A stretch of 64,000 nt of DNA from Microbacterium sp. W4I4 (GTDB lineage Bacteria > Actinomycetota > Actinomycetes > Actinomycetales > Microbacteriaceae), in NCBI RefSeq assembly GCF_030816235.1, contig NZ_JAUSXT010000001.1:2976001-3040000 (forward strand). The letters run 5' to 3'. A program made the translations under genes and the position numbers. Below, one piece after another: positions 8,596 to 17,417 of the stretch. Below the pieces are notes generated by a model. It was not told where the DNA came from, ran no database searches, and saw nothing but the letters and a program-made list of their open reading frames with translations. How positions within the stretch are numbered: position 1 is the first letter of the stretch; every line of letters starts with the position of its first letter.

Positions 8596-9105
8596 TCAGA
8601 CGCCGTCGATCCAGTCGAGCGTCGGGGCAGGAGTGTCGTACCGCGGGGTGGGGGTCTTCAGATCGACCAGCGGATCGATGCGCACTCGCGTGAGCCGCAT
8701 GAAGCCGATGCGCCATCCCGCACCGGTGCGCACGTACTCCTCTTCGTAGTACCCGTATCCGTACAGACCGTACATGCCGGGGATCTCGATCCCGCGGTAG
8801 ACCTTCGTGTCGGCTTCCCAGGTCAGGTGGTCGGTCATCGACCAGATCCCGCGCACGCGATCGTCGGCGACCTGGCGGAATCGCGGGTTCGTTCCGCGAT
8901 GCTGCGACACTACGCCGGTGAAGAATGCCCGCAGCCCGGCCACCCAGCCGTCCGGGCCGGCCATCTCGAACGGGAATCCCTCGAAACGCGCCTCCTCGGT
9001 GAAGATGCGTCGCAGCGCGTCCCACTGCTTGTTGTCCATCCAGTAGAAGTACTGCGCCTTCAGCTCCTGGATCTCCTGAAGGTCCTGCCAGGTCAGCTCC
9101 TGCAT
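8596..9105 (-). CDS. SnoaL-like / NTF2-fold polyketide-cyclase-type protein
   Basis: A 169-residue protein with an alpha+beta NTF2-like pattern: an N-terminal helix (LQEIQELKAQYFYWMDNKQW), then EEARFEGFPF, IWSMTDHLTWE and a tyrosine-rich GYGYYEEEYVRTGAGW strand. SnoaL-like proteins include isomerases, dehydratases and binding proteins, so the exact role is open. A GAGGAGCAGGAG stretch precedes its ATG. It is convergent with the EamA gene and follows the substrate-binding lipoprotein gene on the same strand, though a strong hairpin separates the two. Confidence 0.75.
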   Translation of the reverse strand: MQELTWQDLQEIQELKAQYFYWMDNKQWDALRRIFTEEARFEGFPFEMAGPDGWVAGLRAFFTGVVSQHRGTNPRFRQVADDRVRGIWSMTDHLTWEADTKVYRGIEIPGMYGLYGYGYYEEEYVRTGAGWRIGFMRLTRVRIDPLVDLKTPTPRYDTPAPTLDWIDGV

Positions 9106-9128
9106 CGCTCCTGCTCCTCGTGATACGC

Positions 9129-9164
9129 CACGGGGGTGTCCGGTCGGAACCGGACACCCCCGTG
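9129..9164 (-). terminator. Perfect 16-bp hairpin after the substrate-binding protein gene
   Basis: Arms 9129-9144 and 9149-9164 are exactly complementary, with a 4-base loop (CGGA). The stem is very GC-rich and no U-tract follows. It lies 15 bases beyond the stop of the lipoprotein gene on the minus strand. It could terminate that transcript or protect its 3' end, separating it from the SnoaL-like gene. Confidence 0.7.
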
Positions 9165-9178
9165 ATCTCTGTGGTCGA

Positions 9179-10429
9179 TCAGTACGTCTTCACGACTTCG
9201 AACTTGCCACTGGTGACTCGCAGCACGGCGAGACCCTCGAGAGAGGTCGAACCGTGGAACTCCGGGGTGTAGGTGTAGATGCCGTTGACGCCCACGACAG
9301 ACTTGGTGTCGTTCTCAAGCGCGTCGCGGATCGCGTCGCGCGTGCCCTGCAGGTCGGACGGGTCGGGGTTGCCGGCATTCTTGATCGCGTTCACGAGGAG
9401 AGTCGCGCCGTCCCAGCCGTTGGCGGCGTACTGGCCGGCCGTCTCGCCGTATGCCTTCTGGTAGCCGTCGACCAGTGCGTGGGTGACTTCGTACTGGGGG
9501 CTGTCCTTCGTCAGGGATTCAGGAGCCAGCACGACCGAGCCCTGCAGGTACGTGCCGTCTCCGGCCGAACCGGCATTCTCGATGTAGGCCGCGGAGCCGG
9601 CGCCGGGGGAGTTGAACAGTGCCGGCTTGAAGCCGATCGATGCCGCACTCTTGGCGACGATCGCGTTCGCGGGGTTCACTGCCCAGACCAGGACTGCGTC
9701 GGGGTCGCCCTTCTCGAGGTTCGCCAGCTGGGCGGTGACCTCGGTGGCGGTCGCGTCGAATGCCTCGTTGCCTGTCACCTTGATGCCGTAGTCGGCGGCG
9801 ACGTCATCGATGCGCTTCGCAGGGTCCTGGCCGTAGCCGTCGTTGGTGTGCAGCAGACCGATCTTGGTCCAGCCTTCGGACTTGGCGAACTCGAACTGAG
9901 CCTTCAGCGATTCGTTGGTGCCGGAGTACTGCTTGAAGATGTATTTCGCGTTCTCCGCCGGCTCGACGATCGCGCTCGACGAGGCCAGTGCGATCGTCGG
10001 GGTCGTCAGATCCTTCGAGAACGTCTGCAGGGCGATCGACTCGCCGGAGGACGACGGACCGAGGATGGCGTGCACGTTCTCCTCGATCGCGAGCTTGCGG
10101 AACTGGTTCACCGCGGTGCTCTCGCTGCTGCCGCTGTCGACCGTGATGAGCTCGACGGGGTGTCCGTCGATGCCGCCGTCGGCGTTGAGCTGCTTGAAGT
10201 ACAGTTCGATCGCCTTGTTCTCGGGCTCGCCGAGCGCGGCGTAGCTGCCGGTCAGGCCGACGAGCACGCCGACCTTGTACGGCGCGGTGTCGCCGCTCTT
10301 GCCGCCGTCGGATCCACTGCCGGGTTCTGCGCCACCGGAGCAGGCGGCGAGGGTGAGCGCGAGAGCAGCAGCGCCCGCCGTGAGTGCGGTGCGGCGCCAG
10401 ATGCCTGACGCTGTGGAGAGCTTCTTCAT
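9179..10429 (-). CDS. ABC transporter substrate-binding lipoprotein (branched-chain amino acid type)
   Basis: A 416-residue exported lipoprotein. The signal peptide has basic residues (KK, RR), a hydrophobic core and a lipobox ending LAAC (lipidated Cys30), then a Gly/Ser linker. The mature part matches the periplasmic-binding-protein type 1 fold of the Leu/Ile/Val/amide class: YKVGVLVGLTGSYAALGEP, then AILGPSSSGES, KIGLLHTNDGYGQD and YAANGWDGATLLVNAI. It captures the substrate at the cell surface for the importer encoded divergently at 10625. The family also binds aromatic acids, amides and short acids, so an organic acid ligand is plausible here. It is divergent from the permease gene, with an operator between them. 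Confidence 0.92.
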   Translation of the reverse strand: MKKLSTASGIWRRTALTAGAAALALTLAACSGGAEPGSGSDGGKSGDTAPYKVGVLVGLTGSYAALGEPENKAIELYFKQLNADGGIDGHPVELITVDSGSSESTAVNQFRKLAIEENVHAILGPSSSGESIALQTFSKDLTTPTIALASSSAIVEPAENAKYIFKQYSGTNESLKAQFEFAKSEGWTKIGLLHTNDGYGQDPAKRIDDVAADYGIKVTGNEAFDATATEVTAQLANLEKGDPDAVLVWAVNPANAIVAKSAASIGFKPALFNSPGAGSAAYIENAGSAGDGTYLQGSVVLAPESLTKDSPQYEVTHALVDGYQKAYGETAGQYAANGWDGATLLVNAIKNAGNPDPSDLQGTRDAIRDALENDTKSVVGVNGIYTYTPEFHGSTSLEGLAVLRVTSGKFEVVKTY

Positions 10430-10509
10430 TGAGCTGATCCTTCTCTATTCGGGTGACTTCTTCGCTGAACGTCGGAGATCGGAGTCCGCGATCAGCTGGA
10501 TGCTGACGT

Positions 10510-10538
10510 TTGACGCGGAGCGACATGGCGTCTACTCT
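10510..10538 (+). promoter_or_regulatory. Promoter of the ABC permease/ATPase operon
   Basis: TTGACG (10510-10515) and TACTCT (10533-10538) are spaced by 17 bases on the plus strand. Transcription would start near 10545, right at the left edge of the inverted repeat at 10546-10565. The arrangement fits repression by steric blocking. Confidence 0.55.
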
Positions 10539-10539
10539 G

Positions 10540-10568
10540 ATTCAAGCGAACGTGCGTTCGTATGTCAA
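10540..10568 (-). promoter_or_regulatory. Promoter of the substrate-binding protein gene
   Basis: On the minus strand, TTGACA (10568-10563) and TTGAAT (10545-10540) form a sigma70-type -35/-10 pair with a 17-base spacer. That spacer lies wholly inside the TetR-type inverted repeat, so bound repressor would occlude RNA polymerase. Confidence 0.6.
10546..10565. promoter_or_regulatory. TetR-type operator, site 2 (between the divergent transporter genes)
   Basis: Read on the minus strand the 20-mer is ACATACGAACGCACGTTCGC. It shares the ACAnACG....ACGTTnG framework of site 1. It lies within the spacer of the leftward promoter and at the start point of the rightward promoter, so one repressor could control both sides. 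Confidence 0.72.
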
Positions 10569-10624
10569 TATTGGACCTACGATGTGACGGATTCGTGATC
10601 CAGATCTGAATCAAGGAGGCTTCA

Positions 10625-11494
10625 GTGGACGTGGTCATGCAACTGCTTCTCACGGCCGTAGCCACGGGTGCCCTCTATGGCGCGATTGGCATCGGCTACG
10701 TGATCGTGCACAGACTGACGGGGATGGTCAACTTCGCCATGGGCGACATCGCCGTCGCCGGTGCTTTCGGTGCCGTGGTGGCGTCGTCCGTGATGCCGCC
10801 CTTCTTCGCGATCCTCACCGGTGCCGTCGTCGGAGCCGCTGTCAGCGTCGCGATGTATCACCTGGCGATCCACCCGCTCCGCAAGGAGAGCCTCATGGTG
10901 CAGACGATCGTCACGCTCGGCATCGGCATCGCATTGCGATCGGTGCTGCAGCTGATCTTCGGCAGCGGGCCCCGGCAGTTCGACCCGATCACAGGCGGTG
11001 GTTCGATCAAGATCCTGGGCGGATCCATCCCCCCGCAGTCGTTGTGGCTCATCGGCATCGCCGTCGTCGGCTACATCGGACTCGCGCTCTTCTTCGATCG
11101 CACACTGGCGGGCAAGGCCCTCAGTGCTTTCTCGATCAACGCGTACGCCGCAGGAATCGTCGGAATCGGCCTGACGGGTATGGCGACGATCGCGTTCGCG
11201 CTGTCGGGCGCGATCGCCGGCGGCGTGCTCGCGGCGCAGACGCCGACGTCGTTCATCGCCGCGGGTGCAGGTCTCGCACTCGGCCTCAAGGGTTTCATCG
11301 CCGCGATCCTCGGGGGCTTCGACAAGCTGGGGCTCACGCTCCTCGGCGGGATGCTCGTCGCCTTCGTGGAGATCGCGTTCGCCCGATTCGTGGATGCCGC
11401 ACAGGCGCAGACCGTGATGTTCGCGCTGCTGATCGTGCTGCTCATCGTCCGCCCGCAGGGCCTTACCCGAAAGGTGGCGGCAGATCGTGTCTGA
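10625..11494 (+). CDS. Branched-chain-type ABC transporter permease (LivH family)
   Basis: A 289-residue inner-membrane permease with about eight helices. Near the N-terminus it has ALYGAIGIGYVIVHRLTGMV then NFAMGDI, the hallmark region of LivH proteins (usually INFAHGE). GTG 10625 is chosen because AAGGAGG lies 5 bases upstream. The stop overlaps the next start by 8 bases. It forms the translocation pore together with the LivM half of the next protein and is fed by the lipoprotein encoded at 9179. Confidence 0.93.
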   Translation: MDVVMQLLLTAVATGALYGAIGIGYVIVHRLTGMVNFAMGDIAVAGAFGAVVASSVMPPFFAILTGAVVGAAVSVAMYHLAIHPLRKESLMVQTIVTLGIGIALRSVLQLIFGSGPRQFDPITGGGSIKILGGSIPPQSLWLIGIAVVGYIGLALFFDRTLAGKALSAFSINAYAAGIVGIGLTGMATIAFALSGAIAGGVLAAQTPTSFIAAGAGLALGLKGFIAAILGGFDKLGLTLLGGMLVAFVEIAFARFVDAAQAQTVMFALLIVLLIVRPQGLTRKVAADRV

Positions 11495-13442
11495 GACAAC
11501 CGAGCGCTCGCTGCACATGCTCACCTGGAAGCACGCCGTCGGCATCGTGGCGTGGATAGCGGTGGTGGTGCTGTTCGCCACGACATCGAACGCCTATTAC
11601 GCCGGCCTCGGAGCATCCGTCGGAATCCTGGCCCTGCTGGGACTCGGCATGATCCTGGTCACGGGATACGCCGGGCAGTTCTCCCTCGCCGTAGGAGCGT
11701 TCTACGGGATCGGCGCCTACGGCTCCACTATCCTGACCGTGAAGTTCGGGTGGTACGGACTGCTGGCGCTGGTCGTGGCGGCGGCCATCGCGTCCGCGAT
11801 CGGCTTCGCTCTCGCCCGACCGCTCTTCCGGCTTCGTGGGCACTTCCTCGCGATGGCCACTCTCGCCCTCACCGAGGTGTTCTTCCTGCTGGTGAACAAC
11901 TCGTCCTACACCGGCGGATCGACGGGGATGGGCGGGCTGCGGCCACTGGATGTGCTCGGCTTCGCCTTCACCTCCAGTCAGAGCCACATGATCCTCAACT
12001 GGCTCGTCGTGGGCGCCGTCCTCTGGGGTGCACTGATGCTGCGCAAGGGTCGTGAGGGGCGCGCGCTGCTCGCGATCCGCGGGCACGAGGCTGCGGCGGC
12101 TTCGGCGGGCATCAACATCGCATCGTCCAAGGCGCGGGTGTTCACCGCCTCCGCAGTGATCAGTGCGATCGGCGGCTCGCTCTACGCCCACCAGATGCTC
12201 TACATCAACCCGCCTCCGTTCGGGCTGGAGATCGCCATCGAGGTTCTGATGATCGCGGTCCTCGGAGGCATGCGAAGCCCTTGGGGCGCGATCATCGGCG
12301 CCATCGTTCTGGAGTTCCTGAACCAGGCGATCGAGGCCATCCTGCCGGGCCTGCTCGGAAGCGGCGCCGTGGGCGCGGGGCAGCAGCTGGTCGTCGGACT
12401 GCTCCTCGTCGTGATCCTCGTCGTCCGGCCCGACGGTGTGGTGGGTGCGCTGGGTGCGCTGTTCACCGTTCTGCGGCGAGTGATCGATCAGCGTCACCAT
12501 CCGGATGCCGCGTCCGATCGGGTTCCGGAGAACGCCGAGGAGTCGGACGGCAGTTCGACGGACATGGCCGCCCTGCGTCGGGCAGAGGATGCCGATGCGC
12601 CCGAGCGCGAGCCAGGTGACGTCGTGCTCGAAGCAACCGGCCTCGTCAAGCGGTTCGGCGGCGTCAAGGCTGTGAGTGAGGTCTCGCTGCAGCTGCACGC
12701 CGGCGAGGTTCTCGCCGTCATCGGTCCGAATGGCGCCGGAAAGTCGACGCTGGTCAATCTGCTCTCAGGCAACCTGTCGCCCACTGCCGGCCGAGTGCAC
12801 CTCGGCGGAGAGGATACGACCGACCTCAAGGCGTTCCAGGTGGCGCGTCACGGGCTGTCCCGGACGTTCCAGACCCCGTGCCTGTTCGAGGGGATGGATG
12901 TCGAGGCCACGGTGAAGGTGGGGGCGCACCTGCGCGGATCGGTCGGGATGCTGCGGTCGTCCGTTCCGACCATCGGTGCCCTCAAGGAGGAGCGTCAGCT
13001 CGCGGCGGAGACCACCGAGGTGCTCGCGCGGCTCGGCTTGGCCGAGCTGGCGCACCGTGATGCCAAGGCACTCTCGCTCGGTCAGCAGAAGCAGGTCGAG
13101 ATCGCGCGTGCTCTCGTCTCGCATCCGAAGGCACTGCTGCTCGACGAACCCTGCGCCGGACTGAACAAGCAGGAGAAGGCATCGCTGATGCAGCTGCTGA
13201 GAGCGCTCGGACGGGAGGGGCTCGCCGTACTGGTCATCGAGCACGACATGGAGTTCGTGATGGCCAGCGCCGACCGGGTGCAGGTGTTGAACTTCGGCGC
13301 CACGCTCCGCGTGGGAACGCCGGAGGAGGTGCAGAGCGACCAGGCCGTGATCGACGCCTACCTCGGCGTCTCGCACGAGAATGAGCCGGTCACGACCACG
13401 ACCATGGCGGTCGTCCAGAAGAAGGCGTGGTGGAAGCGATGA
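11487..13442 (+). CDS. Branched-chain-type ABC permease fused to its ATPase (LivM-LivG fusion)
   Basis: A 651-residue two-domain protein. Residues 1 to about 330 are a LivM-like permease with many hydrophobic helices (GLGMILVTGYAGQFSLAVGA; RPLFRLRGHFLAMATLALTE). After a polar linker (about 335-375) comes a LivG-type ATPase with Walker A GPNGAGKST (from G413), signature LSLGQQKQVE (from L529) and Walker B LLLDEP (551-556). The GTG start overlaps the LivH gene; the stop overlaps the LivF gene (ATGA). Fusing pore and motor in one chain fixes their stoichiometry. Such fusions are known among actinobacterial Liv-like importers. Confidence 0.92.
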   Translation: MSETTERSLHMLTWKHAVGIVAWIAVVVLFATTSNAYYAGLGASVGILALLGLGMILVTGYAGQFSLAVGAFYGIGAYGSTILTVKFGWYGLLALVVAAAIASAIGFALARPLFRLRGHFLAMATLALTEVFFLLVNNSSYTGGSTGMGGLRPLDVLGFAFTSSQSHMILNWLVVGAVLWGALMLRKGREGRALLAIRGHEAAAASAGINIASSKARVFTASAVISAIGGSLYAHQMLYINPPPFGLEIAIEVLMIAVLGGMRSPWGAIIGAIVLEFLNQAIEAILPGLLGSGAVGAGQQLVVGLLLVVILVVRPDGVVGALGALFTVLRRVIDQRHHPDAASDRVPENAEESDGSSTDMAALRRAEDADAPEREPGDVVLEATGLVKRFGGVKAVSEVSLQLHAGEVLAVIGPNGAGKSTLVNLLSGNLSPTAGRVHLGGEDTTDLKAFQVARHGLSRTFQTPCLFEGMDVEATVKVGAHLRGSVGMLRSSVPTIGALKEERQLAAETTEVLARLGLAELAHRDAKALSLGQQKQVEIARALVSHPKALLLDEPCAGLNKQEKASLMQLLRALGREGLAVLVIEHDMEFVMASADRVQVLNFGATLRVGTPEEVQSDQAVIDAYLGVSHENEPVTTTTMAVVQKKAWWKR

Positions 13443-14212
13443 GCACAGCACTCGACATCTCCGACGTGAGTTTCTCCTATGGCCGCGCGCAGGTCCTTCG
13501 GGATGTCTCCTTCACCGCCGATGCCGGTGAGATCATCACGGTCATCGGACCGAACGGGGCGGGAAAGTCGACTCTGCTCAATGTGATCGCGCGCAGCCAC
13601 AGGCTGCGTCGTGGATCGGTCACGGTGATGGGCAATGACACCCGATCGATGCGGCAGGCGCAGGTGGTCAAGGCGGGTTGCGTTCTCGTTCCCGAGGGTC
13701 GGCAGGTGTTCTCCACGCTGTCGGTGGAGGACAACCTTCAGCTCGGCGGATACACCCGGCGCCGCGACTACAAGCGGCTCCTGGATGAGGTCTACGGCTA
13801 CTTTCCTCGGCTCCTCGAGCGTCGCGATCAGCTCGCCGGGACGCTGTCCGGTGGCGAGCAGCAGATGCTCGCGGTCGGTCGCGCCTACATGAGCGAACCC
13901 AGCGTGATGCTGCTGGATGAGCCCAGCCTCGGGCTGTCGCCGCAGATGACCGCACAGGTGATGGCGGTGCTCGGAAAGCTCCGCCGCGATCGCGGTCTCA
14001 CGATCGTGCTGGTCGAGCAGAACGCGCATGCCGCCCTCGGGCTCGCCGATCGCGGCTACGTGCTCAGCGGCGGCGAAGTTCTGCTCGAGGGATCCGCTGA
14101 CGAGTTGCGTGCCAACCCGATGATCCAGCACATCTATCTCGGCGGCGGTGCGTCGGCCGCGGCCCTCGACCCGACGGTCGAGGCGGCGCTCAACGACAAA
14201 CTCGAGGAGTAG
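13439..14212 (+). CDS. Branched-chain-type ABC transporter ATP-binding protein (LivF family)
   Basis: A 257-residue ATPase with Walker A GPNGAGKSTLL (from G37), the switch QVFSTLSVEDNLQLG, signature LSGGEQQMLAVGRA, and Walker B VMLLDEPSLGLSP, which is typical of LivF. ATG 13439 overlaps the preceding stop (ATGA); an in-frame start 12 bases earlier is less likely. It pairs with the ATPase half of the fused protein to power import. A C-terminal tail of about 20 residues extends beyond the core domain. Confidence 0.93.
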   Translation: MSTALDISDVSFSYGRAQVLRDVSFTADAGEIITVIGPNGAGKSTLLNVIARSHRLRRGSVTVMGNDTRSMRQAQVVKAGCVLVPEGRQVFSTLSVEDNLQLGGYTRRRDYKRLLDEVYGYFPRLLERRDQLAGTLSGGEQQMLAVGRAYMSEPSVMLLDEPSLGLSPQMTAQVMAVLGKLRRDRGLTIVLVEQNAHAALGLADRGYVLSGGEVLLEGSADELRANPMIQHIYLGGGASAAALDPTVEAALNDKLEE

Positions 14213-14214
14213 CG

Positions 14215-15216
14215 GTGGGTGTCGCGACCGTCGTGGCGGCGACGAGTCCGCAGCAGCAGGACGTCTGGTCGCGTCGACAGGTCCCTGCGATCGAGCAGGT
14301 CGCCGAGGGAGTGTGGGCGCTGCCGGTGCCCGTGACGCGCAATCCGATCAGGTTCACGTATGCCTATGTGATCCGGGCCGCTTCGGATGTCGTGCTGATC
14401 GACCCGGGCGCGACCAGCGCCGAGGGGGAGCAGGCGCTCGTCGACGGCTTCCGAGACATCGGCATCCCGCTTCACTCGCTGACCGGCATCGTCATCACGC
14501 ACTACCATTTCGACCATTGGGAGGCCGCCGACGCGCTGGCGCGGCGGACCGGCGCCTGGATGGCGATCGGCTTCGAGGAGCAGGCCTGGATCGATCGCCT
14601 CACCGATGCGGACGTGAGCTCATCGGCCGCAGCTCAGCGCTTCCGTGCCCACGGTGTGCCGCACTCGCGGGCAGCGGAGTTCGCAGCGGTCGAGGACTAC
14701 CGGTACACGAGAGAGCATGTTCGGCCGGACATCATGCTGCACGATGGGGACCTGCTGCCGGTGGCGGGCGCTTCCCTTCGCGTGCTGTCCACACCCGGGC
14801 ACAGTCCGGGTCACGTGTGCATCCACGACGAGGCGCGGGAGCTGGTCTTCAGCGGCGACCACATCCTTCCCGGCATCACTCCTCACATCGCGCTCAATCC
14901 GTTCGGGGGCGGGGATCCGCTGAGGCAGTACCTGCAGTCGCTCGATGTCGTGGATCGCCTCGGCGACATCGAAGTGCTGCCGGCGCACGAGTTCCGCTTC
15001 TCAGGCCTTGGTGCGAGAACCCGCGAACTGCGTATCGACGTCGCAGATCGCCTGCACGAGGTCGTCGATGCGCTCGAGAGATGCCCCGGCGCCACCGTGT
15101 GGGAAGTCGCGTCGACGCTGACCTGGTCGCGCGCCTGGGCGCAGTTCGGTGTGGAGGCGCAGCGGATGGCGGTCGTCGAGACGGCCGCCTACCTCGCACA
15201 CGTCCGGTCTGTCTGA
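14215..15216 (+). CDS. Metallo-beta-lactamase-fold hydrolase
   Basis: A 333-residue protein with the MBL metal-binding motif THYHFDH (H96, H98, D100, H101), then LSTPGHSPGHVCIHD and FSGDHILPGITPHI, which provide further metal ligands. The C-terminal 80 residues resemble the winged-helix-like tail of the LACTB2/glyoxalase-II-like branch. GTG 14215 lies 2 bases after the LivF stop, so it is co-transcribed with the transporter. Members of this branch hydrolyse thioesters, lactones or esters. In this island a CoA-thioester or lactone role is a fair guess but is unproven. Confidence 0.85.
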   Translation: MGVATVVAATSPQQQDVWSRRQVPAIEQVAEGVWALPVPVTRNPIRFTYAYVIRAASDVVLIDPGATSAEGEQALVDGFRDIGIPLHSLTGIVITHYHFDHWEAADALARRTGAWMAIGFEEQAWIDRLTDADVSSSAAAQRFRAHGVPHSRAAEFAAVEDYRYTREHVRPDIMLHDGDLLPVAGASLRVLSTPGHSPGHVCIHDEARELVFSGDHILPGITPHIALNPFGGGDPLRQYLQSLDVVDRLGDIEVLPAHEFRFSGLGARTRELRIDVADRLHEVVDALERCPGATVWEVASTLTWSRAWAQFGVEAQRMAVVETAAYLAHVRSV

Positions 15217-15245
15217 CGATCGTGATCGCAGGTCTGCAGGTCAGG

Positions 15246-15731
15246 TCACGTGGTGCGTCGTCGCACCAGGAAACTGGACGTGAACGTCATCACGACGTCG
15301 CCGTGCTGATTGCGGGTGGAGTAGTCGAGGGTCCAGATGCCGTTCTCAGGCTTCGATGTGGCCCGCGCCTCGCGCACGGTGGCTCGCACCGAGATGGTGT
15401 CGCCGATGAGCACCGGCCTGCTGGCCCTGACGCCGTCGAGCCCGAGCCACGCGATCACATTCCCCATGTACCCGAGCTGCGTGACCAGGCCGAGCGAGAT
15501 CGACAGAGTGAGCGGGCCGTGCGCGATGCGCTCGCCGAACGGCGTGCTCGCCGCGTAGTCGGCGTCGATGTGGAACTGCACGATGTCGCCTGTGAGGCCG
15601 GCCCAGTTCACCAGGTGCGCCTCGGTGATCGTGATGCCGGTCGAGCGCAGCTCGTCGCCGGTGACGAGATCTTCCCAAAAGCGCTGGTGCGGCGCTATCA
15701 CCGTTCCACTCGTCGCTGTCGGCTCGGTCAT
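15246..15731 (-). CDS. MaoC family dehydratase (second hot-dog protein of the island)
   Basis: A 161-residue single hot-dog protein with the MaoC/R-hydratase motif TGDIVQFHIDADYA followed by TPFGERIAHGPL. ATG 15731 is chosen because AAGGAGG sits 5 bases upstream; an upstream in-frame ATG at 15773 has no such site. It differs clearly from the first MaoC protein (5221), so the pathway probably has two hydration/dehydration steps or one protein is a thioesterase-like accessory. It is transcribed away from the carboxyltransferase gene with operator site 3 between them, and it is convergent with the MBL gene. Confidence 0.87.
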   Translation of the reverse strand: MTEPTATSGTVIAPHQRFWEDLVTGDELRSTGITITEAHLVNWAGLTGDIVQFHIDADYAASTPFGERIAHGPLTLSISLGLVTQLGYMGNVIAWLGLDGVRASRPVLIGDTISVRATVREARATSKPENGIWTLDYSTRNQHGDVVMTFTSSFLVRRRTT

Positions 15732-15792
15732 GAGGGCCTCCTTGCTCTCCGGAAAGCCTGCCAGATGGGCCACGGCTTCCGTTCTCAGTTAG

Positions 15793-15812
15793 ACTAGCGT
15801 ACGCTCGTTTGT
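15793..15812. promoter_or_regulatory. TetR-type operator, site 3 (between MaoC and carboxyltransferase genes)
   Basis: On the minus strand the 20-mer is ACAAACGAGCGTACGCTAGT. It matches site 1 at 15 of 20 positions, including ACAAACG and GTACG. It ends 24 bases before the carboxyltransferase start. A weak -10-like TAGACT overlaps its left edge at 15790-15795. Its position would allow control of both divergent genes. Confidence 0.68.
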
Positions 15813-15836
15813 AGTTCCACCCCACTCTGGAGGTCA

Positions 15837-17417
15837 ATGATGACGAACGCTGTGACCACGACGGAGTCCGAGGACGGCGAGGCTCGGGCGACGACGGTGC
15901 ACGACACCCTGGCGGCGCACACCGCCGCGGCCAAGCTCGGCGGCTCGCAGAAGAATCGCGACAAGATCAAGGCGTCCGGCAAGATGCTCGTGCGCGAGCG
16001 CCTCGCCTATCTCTTCGACGACGACGAGTTCATCGAGGATGGGCTGTTCGCGCGGTTCTCCGAGGGTCTCCCGGGTGATGCGGTCGTCTGCGCCTACGGC
16101 CGGATCGATGGCCGCGAGGTCTGTGTGATCGCGAACGACTACAGCGTCAAGGCCGGCACGTGGGGCTACCGCACGTTCGAGAAGATCACCTTCGCGCAGG
16201 AGACGGCATCCGCTGCCGGTATCCCGATCGTGTACCTCTTCGACTCCGCGGGGGCGCGCATCGACGAGCAGCTCGACAGCTTTGCCGGGCGCCACGCGTG
16301 GGGGAACATCTTCTACAACCAGGTGCAGATCTCCGGCCGCGTGCCGCAGGTGTGCGCGCTCTTCGGCCCGTCGCCGGCGGGTTCGGCCTACGTCCCTGCG
16401 CTGTGCGATCTGACGATCATGGTGCGCGGCCACGCGACCGCGTACCTGGGCTCCCCGCGTCTTGCCGAGATGGTCACGGGCGAGAAGGTGACGCTCGAGG
16501 AGATGGGCGGCGCGGAGATGCACTGCACCGTCTCGGGTCTGGGTGACGTTCTGGTCGAGGACGACATCGAGGCGCTCAACGCGATCCGCGTCTGGCTCGG
16601 CTTCCTGCCGGCGAACTGGGAGGCCCCAGCGCCGATGGCGCCGGCCGCGGAACCGCGCGAGGGCCGCAAGCTCAGCGACATCGTTCCGCTGCGCGAGGCC
16701 GAGGTCTTCGACATGGAGGAATTCGTCGAATCACTCGTCGACGAGGGCAGCTACTTCCCGTACAAGGAGCTCTTCGCGCCGGAGATGCTCACCGGCTTCG
16801 CCCGCATCAACGGTCAGCCCGTCGGCCTGGTCGCGAATCAGCCCAAGCACATGGGCGGCACGATCTTCCCGGACTCGTCCGACAAGGCCGCCCGGTTCAT
16901 CTGGATCTGCAACGCCTACAACATCCCCATCCTCTTCCTGGTCGACATCGCCGGGTACATGATCGGCTCGGCCGTCGAGCGGCAGGGCATCATCCGTCAC
17001 GGTGCGAAGATGATCTTCGCCGTGTCGGAATGCCGCGTTCCGCGCATCACCGTGCTCGTGCGCAAGGCCTACGGGGGCGGTTACCTCGCGATGTCCGGCG
17101 CCCCGATGCACCCCGATGCGATCATCGCCCTGCCGACGGCGCGTCCCGCGCTGATGGGTCCGGATGCCGCCGTCAACGGCGTCTACTACAACCAGATCCA
17201 CGCGATCGAGGACCCGCAGGAACGAGCGGAGTTCGTCGCCGAGAAGACCGCAGAGTATGCCGAGGGTATCGACGTGTTCAAGATCGCCGACGCGAACGCG
17301 GTCGAGGCTGTCGTGCCCACGGATGAGCTTCGCGGCGAGCTGACCAAACGACTGCGGCTGTACAAGAAGCGGGATGCGGTGCCGGTTTCTCGGCGGCAGG
17401 CAGTGACGCCGGTCTGA
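15837..17417 (+). CDS. Acyl-CoA carboxylase carboxyltransferase (beta) subunit
   Basis: A 526-residue enzyme with N- and C-terminal crotonase-like carboxyltransferase domains. Markers include GSQKNRDKIKASGKMLVRER, LFDSAGARIDEQ (first oxyanion region), FPYKELFAPEML and the second-domain AYGGGYLAMSG. It transfers the carboxyl group from biotin to an acyl-CoA. The likely biotin donor is the subunit encoded at 2565. The Arg-rich opening and LFDSAGARI resemble methylcrotonyl/geranyl-type and AccD1-type subunits more than AccD5 propionyl types, but that is a judgement by eye. TGGAGGTC precedes ATG 15837. The stop overlaps the next start (TGATG). Confidence 0.92.
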   Translation: MMTNAVTTTESEDGEARATTVHDTLAAHTAAAKLGGSQKNRDKIKASGKMLVRERLAYLFDDDEFIEDGLFARFSEGLPGDAVVCAYGRIDGREVCVIANDYSVKAGTWGYRTFEKITFAQETASAAGIPIVYLFDSAGARIDEQLDSFAGRHAWGNIFYNQVQISGRVPQVCALFGPSPAGSAYVPALCDLTIMVRGHATAYLGSPRLAEMVTGEKVTLEEMGGAEMHCTVSGLGDVLVEDDIEALNAIRVWLGFLPANWEAPAPMAPAAEPREGRKLSDIVPLREAEVFDMEEFVESLVDEGSYFPYKELFAPEMLTGFARINGQPVGLVANQPKHMGGTIFPDSSDKAARFIWICNAYNIPILFLVDIAGYMIGSAVERQGIIRHGAKMIFAVSECRVPRITVLVRKAYGGGYLAMSGAPMHPDAIIALPTARPALMGPDAAVNGVYYNQIHAIEDPQERAEFVAEKTAEYAEGIDVFKIADANAVEAVVPTDELRGELTKRLRLYKKRDAVPVSRRQAVTPV

